From assembly GCA_040752395.1 (NCBI GenBank), contig JBFMHD010000082.1, positions 1 to 11,022 of the forward strand: a stretch of DNA of 11,022 nt, read 5' to 3'. Under the pieces are notes generated by a model. The model did not search any database. It was given only the letters and a program-made list of their open reading frames with translations, and was not told the DNA's origin. Made by a program: the position numbers and the translations under genes. Below are positions 1-4,549 of the stretch, one piece after another. The stretch is from JBFMHD01 sp040752395 [NCBI: Candidatus Hydrogenedentota bacterium] (GTDB lineage Bacteria > JBFMHD01). Position 1 is the first letter of the stretch. The number at the start of each line of letters is the position of its first letter.

Positions 1-4
1 TCGA

Positions 5-90
5 GACTCAAGACTCAAGACTTTTCAGGAGGCTTTTGGCTTTTGGCTCCAGCCGGCTGTAGTCCGTAGCCTGTAGCCTGTCCTGATACC
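5..90 (+). repeat. Heptad-periodic repeat block at the window start
   Basis: This non-coding block is built from 7-bp units. GACTCAA occurs twice from position 5 and is followed by GACTTTT. After a 5-nt break, positions 31-86 run as eight consecutive heptads that all begin with G: GGCTTTT twice, GGCTCCA, GCCGGCT, GTAGTCC, GTAGCCT twice and a degenerate last unit. Positions 5-27 recur exactly at 7569-7591. Positions 45-81 are the core of the leader repeat described separately. No ORF or RNA gene is apparent here. The block is clearly richer in G+C than the flanking genes. Confidence 0.85.
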
Positions 91-100
91 TCTCACTTCT

Positions 101-163
101 TCCGTTATCTTGCTTCTTGCTTCTTTCGTTATCTTTCTTTCCGTTATCTTGCTTCTTGCTTCT
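101..163 (+). repeat. Direct repeat pair (24 bp, period 39) inside leader copy 1
   Basis: Positions 101-124 and 140-163 are identical over 24 bp. A third partial copy of the TYCGTTATCT motif lies at 125-134. Inside each copy GCTTCTT is repeated in tandem, again a 7-bp unit. Positions 109-134 match, in inverted orientation, 7409-7434 exactly (26 bp), so this family also occurs elsewhere in the window. The block separates the two halves of leader copy 1. Confidence 0.8.
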
Positions 164-166
164 ACT

Positions 167-175
167 TGATATTAT
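167..175 (+). promoter_or_regulatory. Candidate extended -10 promoter for the glycosyltransferase operon
   Basis: TG-A-TATTAT at 167-175 is a good extended -10 element (5 of 6 with TATAAT). TTGCTT at 149-154 is a poor -35 with a short 15-bp spacer, which extended -10 promoters can tolerate. Transcription would begin near 182, leaving a leader of about 34 nt that contains AGAGGAG. The element lies where the inserted C/T-rich repeat meets the resumed leader repeat. The other two leader copies lack the TG here. Confidence 0.35.
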
Positions 176-215
176 TATAGTTACAATGTTTTTCAGAGGA
201 GACTAATATACTAAT

Positions 216-1331
216 ATGAAAGTATTACAGATAAGTTTTTCTAAATCTTATGGCGGAATGGAAAGATATATGGTTGAGGTCTCAAAAGGACTGATTAAAA
301 ATGGTGTCGAGGTTAAAGCTATATGTAGAAAAGACACAATGCTTGAAAATGCATTATTTGATGAGAATATACCATATTTTAGTTTGAATCCTATAAACTA
401 TATTGATGTAAGAACTGTGATGAAACTAAAAGAAATCTATCAGAACATTAATCCTGATATTATTCATTCGCATACATCCTGTGATCTGGGATTAATTATA
501 CCTGCATCCTGGCTCTGTGGTGAAAAACCATACGTTGTTTTTACAATGCATATGGATACCCATTATAGCAAACATGATTTATACCACGAGTTACTTTTTA
601 GAAAACTTAAAAAGATATTTGCCATAACTGACAGAGTAAAAAAAGAAGTTATGGATTCCTGGCCAGTAAGTTCCGGGATAGTAAAAACTTTATATAATGG
701 TTGTGATGTAGATGAGTTTAATAAAAGAGCGGGTAAAGGTGGTTTATTGAGGAAGAGGTTTGATATACCATTAGATTACAAAATAGTTGGCATAGTTGGT
801 AGATTAGAAAAACCAAAAGGCCAGGATACTTTTATTGAAGCCTGTGCTTATGTGAAGAGAGAGATAGACAAGGTTAAGTTTGTAGTTATTGGTGGTGATG
901 ATAGAAAAGGGGAACCATTTTTAAATTATTTAAAAGACAGAGTAAAAGAGCTACAGATGAGTGATGATGTATATTTTACAGGTAGAGTTGCAAATGTTGC
1001 AGGTTTTCTGAAAGATTTAGATATTTTTGTAATGTTAAGTCATTGTGAGGCATTCGGACTTGTGATACTTGAGGCATTTTCTTTGAAAAAACCTGTGATA
1101 GCTACCAGTACCGGCGGTGTGCAGGAGATTGTTTCGGATAGTGTTGATGGGTTACTTGTTCCACCAAATGAACCATTTTTAACAAAAGATGCAATTATCA
1201 GGTTATTAAATGATGAAACACTACGAAATAAACTATCTGAAAACGGATATCACAAAGTTAAAACCCACTTTGAGATGAAGGATAAGATTTACGAGGTTAT
1301 GAATGAATATAATTTAATTTTACAGGAATGA
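216..1331 (+). CDS. Glycosyltransferase family 4 (GT-B fold)
   Basis: This 371-aa protein probably transfers a sugar from a nucleotide-sugar donor to a lipid or polysaccharide acceptor at the inner face of the membrane. The N-terminal Rossmann half opens with MKVLQISF and the Gly-rich GGMER loop (13-17), followed by IIHSHT (82-87). The C-terminal half starts near VGIVGRLEKPKG (191-202) and contains the EX7E motif EAFGLVILE (E278 to E286), then TSTGGVQEI (297-305), which binds the donor in this family. The length is normal for GT4, and no signal peptide or membrane segment is present. It is the first of four co-directional genes and its leader is an interrupted repeat. Acceptor and linkage cannot be told from sequence. 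Related GT4 enzymes act in LPS O-chain, capsule or glycolipid synthesis. Confidence 0.93.
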   Translation: MKVLQISFSKSYGGMERYMVEVSKGLIKNGVEVKAICRKDTMLENALFDENIPYFSLNPINYIDVRTVMKLKEIYQNINPDIIHSHTSCDLGLIIPASWLCGEKPYVVFTMHMDTHYSKHDLYHELLFRKLKKIFAITDRVKKEVMDSWPVSSGIVKTLYNGCDVDEFNKRAGKGGLLRKRFDIPLDYKIVGIVGRLEKPKGQDTFIEACAYVKREIDKVKFVVIGGDDRKGEPFLNYLKDRVKELQMSDDVYFTGRVANVAGFLKDLDIFVMLSHCEAFGLVILEAFSLKKPVIATSTGGVQEIVSDSVDGLLVPPNEPFLTKDAIIRLLNDETLRNKLSENGYHKVKTHFEMKDKIYEVMNEYNLILQE

Positions 1332-1338
1332 TTATATA

Positions 1339-1363
1339 AGGCACAGAGGCACAGAGACACAAA
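1339..1363 (+). repeat. Short tandem repeat between the first two genes
   Basis: AGGCACAG is repeated twice (1339-1346, 1347-1354), followed by AGACACAAAG, giving an 8-bp period. Similar GGCACAAA/GCACAAA units occur at 7444-7457 and 7494-7500. The block occupies most of the 44-nt gap between the glycosyltransferase and the next gene and leaves no recognisable Shine-Dalgarno sequence before the ATG at 1376. Confidence 0.75.
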
Positions 1364-1375
1364 GTACAGATTAAT

Positions 1376-1816
1376 ATGAATCTAATTGATTTTAAAAATC
1401 TGAATGTTAAAAAAATAATTTTTTATGGGGTTTTAATCGTAGCTTTAATATTTTTATCCAGATTTTTAATTCCGTTTCCATTGATAGAGTATTTAGCAAA
1501 AAATAATGCAAAATATATCAATCAGGATTTCTTTACTTTTGGTTTTATCGAAGAGGTTGTTGATGGGAAAATGAGATTGTCTTTTGCAGGTTATGAGTTG
1601 TGGTTTACCGCACAAAAACAGCATATCTCGCCAGATGCGGTTGGTAACTGGGCAGGTATAATTGCAACAGTAAATGAGAAAAAAGAGAATATAATTAAAC
1701 TAATTGATGTAGCTTATAGCAGACCGATGAAAGTCAATATCTCTATATTGGGTTTTATTTTTGGGTGCGTATTAATGTGGTACTTATTAAAGAATTCTTC
1801 ATTTATGGTGAGATAA
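1376..1816 (+). CDS. Small membrane protein with an OB-like soluble domain
   Basis: I do not recognise a named family for this 146-aa protein. A hydrophobic helix lies at about 13-33, a soluble middle part at about 54-117, and a second helix at about 120-138, so both ends probably face the same side. The middle part (GFIEEVVDGKMRLSFAGYEL, then WF..Q, then a VGNWAGIIATV segment) has the strand rhythm of a small OB-type beta-barrel: a strand, a turn at Asp-Gly, two strands and a V-G-x-W-x-G-I turn. That fold call is a guess from pattern. There is no clear ribosome-binding site. The last two codons and the stop lie inside a repeat fragment (1808-1823) also found at 7406-7421. It sits 65 nt before the YdjM-like gene, and the two may form a functional pair. 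Confidence 0.75.
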   Translation: MNLIDFKNLNVKKIIFYGVLIVALIFLSRFLIPFPLIEYLAKNNAKYINQDFFTFGFIEEVVDGKMRLSFAGYELWFTAQKQHISPDAVGNWAGIIATVNEKKENIIKLIDVAYSRPMKVNISILGFIFGCVLMWYLLKNSSFMVR

Positions 1817-1881
1817 CGAAAGACCACATAAATTTGCAATTTCCAATTTACAATTGGAGCGAAGCGACAGGGGGGTAAGAG
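1808..1881 (+). repeat. Repeat-derived spacer with a small inverted repeat and an RBS
   Basis: Positions 1808-1823 match 7406-7421 over 16 bp, and part of this (agataacgaaaga) is also present inverted at 122-134. At 1843-1857 CCAATT and AATTGG form perfect 6-bp arms around a 3-nt loop. The element continues with GGAGCGAAGCGACA and ends in AGGGGGG (1869-1875), 6 nt before the ATG at 1882. As with the leader repeats, the repeat seems to supply the ribosome-binding tract of the next gene. The hairpin is too weak for a terminator. Confidence 0.5.
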
Positions 1882-2328
1882 ATGCCGGATCTTGTAACAC
1901 ATATCGTCTCAGCCTGGGCAATCAAGGGCTGGGATAAACAAAGATTAAATACTGTTTTTTTTATTTTTGGTAATATGTTGCCTGACATCGCAACAAGGGT
2001 AATTTTTATACCATTCCCTTCAACATATAAATATCTTTTTTGCATCCATAGTTTCTTTCCATTATTTATCATAATATTATTTATAGCTGAATTTATCAAT
2101 AAGGATGTAAGAAGAGATTTTATTATATGGTCATATCTCGGATGCGTTTTACATCAGGTTATGGATATATTTCAATATGGGATAGGTGGTTATGCATTAT
2201 TTTTCCCTTTTTATAATAGACTTTTCGCGTTCTCGTTAATTAGACTTAATTATTTTTATGTTTTGACAATAATTTTATTAATTATTATTTTGACATTTTC
2301 AAAAATTTATATTAGAAAAGAGCGGTGA
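1882..2328 (+). CDS. YdjM/DUF457-type membrane-bound metal-dependent hydrolase
   Basis: This 148-aa inner-membrane protein has the signature of the YdjM/DUF457 family (PF04307), predicted to be membrane-bound zinc hydrolases related to phospholipase C-like proteins. Candidate metal ligands appear in the expected order: D3 and H7 in MPDLVTHIV, D35 in GNMLPDI (30-36), H56 in CIHSFF, and H91 plus D95 in LHQVMD (90-95). Hydrophobic helices lie at about 23-42, 58-72, 81-98 and 122-140. The family is often about 150-250 aa, so this is a short member. Its substrate is unknown. AGGGGGG lies 6 nt before the start codon. The Rrf2 regulator gene follows after 10 nt, so the two are probably co-transcribed. 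The family call is firm; actual enzyme activity is inferred. Confidence 0.8.
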   Translation: MPDLVTHIVSAWAIKGWDKQRLNTVFFIFGNMLPDIATRVIFIPFPSTYKYLFCIHSFFPLFIIILFIAEFINKDVRRDFIIWSYLGCVLHQVMDIFQYGIGGYALFFPFYNRLFAFSLIRLNYFYVLTIILLIIILTFSKIYIRKER

Positions 2329-2338
2329 TTAAGAAAAA

Positions 2339-2764
2339 ATGTTAAAATTTACAAAAGAAGTTGATGCTGGAATAAATATCTGTGCGATACTTGCTAAAAA
2401 TAATAACAGACAATTACAGGCAGAAGTGTTGATTGCGAAATCAGGGTTAACGAAACCATTTTTTCTCAAGATTGTTTATCCTTTAATAAAGAATAATATT
2501 ATTTCTAATAGTCGTGGCAAGGATGGTGGCTATAGATTAAAAAAGAAGCCAGCAGATATCTCAATACAATCTATCGTGAGGTGTTATGGCGATGTCGAGA
2601 TTATAGATTGTATGATAGAGAAGAGATGCAGGATCAGACGTAATTGTGAAGCTATCTCATTGTTTTCAGCTATAAGAAATAATATTATTAATACATTGAA
2701 GAGGACAACGATAAAGAGTCTTCTCAGTAATTCAAAGCGACGTGTTCGAATTTCTCCGCGTTAA
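2339..2764 (+). CDS. Rrf2-family transcriptional regulator with a predicted Fe-S cluster
   Basis: This 141-aa protein is a winged-helix DNA-binding regulator of the IscR/NsrR/RsrR type. The helix-turn-helix lies at about 27-58, followed by the family hallmark SRGKDGGYRL (58-67), which forms the wing. C91, C97 and C103 give C-X5-C-X5-C, the same spacing as the three cysteine ligands in IscR, so a [2Fe-2S] or [4Fe-4S] cluster is likely. C82 is an extra cysteine. It probably senses iron-sulfur status, nitric oxide or oxidants. The start is supported by GGTGAT (2324-2329), complementary to the 16S rRNA end and overlapping the upstream stop. The 3' end overlaps the minus-strand lipoprotein gene by 41 bp, and its tail there is very basic. 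No isc/suf genes lie nearby, and no operator could be picked out. Confidence 0.9.
   Translation: MLKFTKEVDAGINICAILAKNNNRQLQAEVLIAKSGLTKPFFLKIVYPLIKNNIISNSRGKDGGYRLKKKPADISIQSIVRCYGDVEIIDCMIEKRCRIRRNCEAISLFSAIRNNIINTLKRTTIKSLLSNSKRRVRISPR
2724..2764. other. 41-bp convergent overlap of two genes
   Basis: The last 13 codons plus stop of the Rrf2 regulator (plus strand, stop at 2762-2764) and the last codons of the lipoprotein gene (minus strand, stop at 2724-2726) share the same DNA. No hairpin followed by a T-run separates them, so each transcript probably carries some antisense to the other. Confidence 0.85.
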
Positions 2765-4280
2765 AAATAGGATATAATTGAAAATTCGACACATTCTTTT
2801 TACTCGCCCAGAGAATGGTTTTATGCCATAAGAATATTCTCGGCATATCTTCGATTATTTTGTCCTCTATATTTTGATAAAGAGCTATGGCATTTCTCTT
2901 GTTTGTTGTTGATTGTGCCTGAATAATCAAGCTATCTATCTTTGGGTTAGAATAGAACGTCGGGTTACCACCAGATGGGATATTTGCGCTGTGGAAAAGT
3001 GGATACAGGAAATTTTCTGCATCAGGATAGTCAGCCCACCAGGAATAATAGAATAAATCATAATTACCCTGAAATAGATTTTCTTTGAATGAACTGGTTT
3101 CACGCTGGGTGATTTTTATTTTTATACCGAGATTGGATAAATACTGTTGTACTGATTCTGAGATACCGAGAACCTCTTTGCTTTCTGTTTGAAGCAAGAC
3201 ATATTCTTTTTTGAAATCGAATCTTTTCTTTGCAAGTATTTTTTTTGCTTCATCGGGATTATATTGAGGCCAGGGTTTATTTTCTCGATAACCTGGTAAA
3301 CCAGGTGGTATAGGACCATTACTTAGAATAGCATTTTCTTGATATAATGTTTTCATTATAGCCTCACGGTCAATTCCCATAGAAAAAGCCCGCCTTATTT
3401 CAGGGTCAGTAAAGGGTGGCTGTTTACAATTAAAGCCTAAAAAGTATAGATTTAAACCAGCTGTTTTATGAATAACACTATTTTTGTCCGCACTCAATAC
3501 CGGTAGAATAGACCTTGTTATCTCTATTATATCAAGTGCATTATTTTGATATTCACAGGAAAGCGAGAAATCAGAGACATAAAATTTGAATTCTAGCTTA
3601 TTTGGTAAATGATTATTTACACCTAAAAAATAATCTTTGTTTCTTACAAGAACAACTTTTTGGCCGGTTATCCACTCTGAAAAAATCCACGGGCCAGCTC
3701 CAACAGGTTTTCTTCCAAATATTTCAGCTTTTTCAGCCTCTTCAAAAGGTATTATCGATGCATTGGGCATCGCTAACTTGTAGAGGAATGGCGAGAATGG
3801 TTTTGATAGGGTTATAATTAATTCTGTATCTGATAGAATCTGGATACCGCTTATTGTATCTACTTTTTTTGTTTTAACATCTATACTTCCTTTTATATCC
3901 TCTACAACCCACGAACGCGGTGATTCTTTTAATAATCTTATAAATGTTCTCTCTACGTCTTTAGATATTAATTTTCTGTTATTATGAAAATAGACATTAT
4001 CTTTTAATATAAATTTATATTTCAAGCCTCTATCATTTATTTCCCACGTATCTGCTATATCTGGTATTATATTACCATCTTTATCAGTTCTAACAAGGCA
4101 GTTAAAGATACAGCTTACTATTCGTCCACCTGTGACGTCTTTAACGTATGCAGGGTCAAGTGTATTAGGTTCGCCGAGTATCCCGACCCTGATTGTTGAA
4201 GTTATAGTTTTATCTTTTTTACTACAGGATAGCGCGATTAAAATACAAAAAAGAATAAAGAGTAATGCTTTTAGTTTCAT
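2724..4280 (-). CDS. Peptide-type ABC transporter substrate-binding lipoprotein (SBP family 5)
   Basis: This 518-aa lipoprotein of the DppA/OppA class (PF00496) captures peptides, nickel or other small ligands outside the inner membrane and delivers them to an ABC permease. A hydrophobic signal sequence ends in a lipobox-like ALSC with C19 as the lipid-anchor residue, followed by SKKDK. Family hallmarks include RVGILGEPNTLDP (31-43), the VGAGPWIFSEW segment (193-203), PEIRRAFSMGIDREAI (293-308), and near the end YYSWWADYPDAENFLYPLF (411-429). The length is normal. The start is well supported: AGGAG at 4286-4290 (minus) with 5 nt to the ATG. That tract is the distal end of leader repeat copy 2. 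No permease or ATPase genes are adjacent, so the partners must be encoded elsewhere. Ligand specificity cannot be read from sequence. Confidence 0.93.
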   Translation of the reverse strand: MKLKALLFILFCILIALSCSKKDKTITSTIRVGILGEPNTLDPAYVKDVTGGRIVSCIFNCLVRTDKDGNIIPDIADTWEINDRGLKYKFILKDNVYFHNNRKLISKDVERTFIRLLKESPRSWVVEDIKGSIDVKTKKVDTISGIQILSDTELIITLSKPFSPFLYKLAMPNASIIPFEEAEKAEIFGRKPVGAGPWIFSEWITGQKVVLVRNKDYFLGVNNHLPNKLEFKFYVSDFSLSCEYQNNALDIIEITRSILPVLSADKNSVIHKTAGLNLYFLGFNCKQPPFTDPEIRRAFSMGIDREAIMKTLYQENAILSNGPIPPGLPGYRENKPWPQYNPDEAKKILAKKRFDFKKEYVLLQTESKEVLGISESVQQYLSNLGIKIKITQRETSSFKENLFQGNYDLFYYSWWADYPDAENFLYPLFHSANIPSGGNPTFYSNPKIDSLIIQAQSTTNKRNAIALYQNIEDKIIEDMPRIFLWHKTILWASKKNVSNFQLYPIFNAEKFEHVALNY

Positions 4281-4285
4281 TTTTA

Positions 4286-4360
4286 CTCCTCTGAAAAACG
4301 CTGTAACTCTAATAATTCGGGGTACAGGCTACGGGCTACGGACTACAGCCGGCTGGAGCC
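4286..4360 (-). repeat. Leader repeat copy 2, intact, upstream of the lipoprotein gene
   Basis: Read on the minus strand from 4360 to 4286 this is the clearest full copy. It holds a 37-bp GC-rich core in heptads (GGCTCCA, GCCGGCT, GTAGTCC, GTAGCCC, GTAGCCT), then GTACCCC, GAATTATTAGAGTTACAGC and TTTTTCAGAGGAG. The final AGGAG (4286-4290) has ideal 5-nt spacing to the ATG at 4280. The core and the segment up to ATTATTA are nearly identical to copy 3, and the ending is nearly identical to copy 1. A few more matching bases (TTGGCTT) extend the similarity to copy 1 beyond 4360. Confidence 0.85.
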
Positions 4361-4406
4361 CGAAGCCAACATATCATTTATTAAATCGGCTAATAAAAAT
4401 AAATAG

Positions 4407-4549
4407 TTGACAAATATTTAAAGTTATGGTAATTATTTTACGAAAAATATAATATAATAGTTGTTTAAATATTATTATAGAGGGGGTATAACTCATTGAA
4501 ACGATAACATCGGCAATTTAGTTTTGATCTTTTGGGAAGTGAATATTTG
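4407..4549 (+). promoter_or_regulatory. AT-rich promoter/leader region of the GH57-like gene
   Basis: TTGACA at 4407-4412 is a perfect -35 hexamer, but only a fair -10 (AATTAT, 4431-4436) lies at 18 bp. Two overlapping TATAAT hexamers at 4448-4458 lack a good -35 of their own. The leader then contains AGAGGGGG (4479-4486), a strong Shine-Dalgarno-like tract more than 60 nt from the gene. It is followed 9 nt later by a tiny frame TTG AAA CGA TAA (4496-4507). GGGAAG at 4534-4539 precedes the chosen ATG at 4550. Which promoter is used is undecided. Confidence 0.3.

Larger units (their letters stand above)
45..201 (+). repeat. Leader repeat copy 1, interrupted, upstream of the glycosyltransferase
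   Basis: The first 37 bp (45-81) match copies at 4324-4360 (minus) and 7597-7633 almost base for base and include the 10-bp palindrome CAGCCGGCTG. The second part of the repeat (ATTATTA, then GTTACA and TTTTTCAGAGGAG) resumes at about 170-201. Between them lies about 88 bp of unrelated C/T-rich repeat (82-169). The distal end carries AGAGGAG at 195-201, the only Shine-Dalgarno-like tract before the ATG at 216. The spacing of 14 nt is longer than ideal. I infer that this copy was split by insertion of another repeat family. Confidence 0.75.

Noticed and set aside
4132-4410. 92-aa plus-strand ORF across the lipoprotein start and leader repeat copy 2
   Set aside because: It reads antisense through the signal-peptide region of the lipoprotein gene and then through the repeat; the predicted sequence is repeat-derived.
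4532-4549. TTG at 4532 as start of the GH57-like protein
   Set aside because: No Shine-Dalgarno tract precedes it, whereas the ATG at 4550 has GGGAAG upstream and begins a normal signal sequence.
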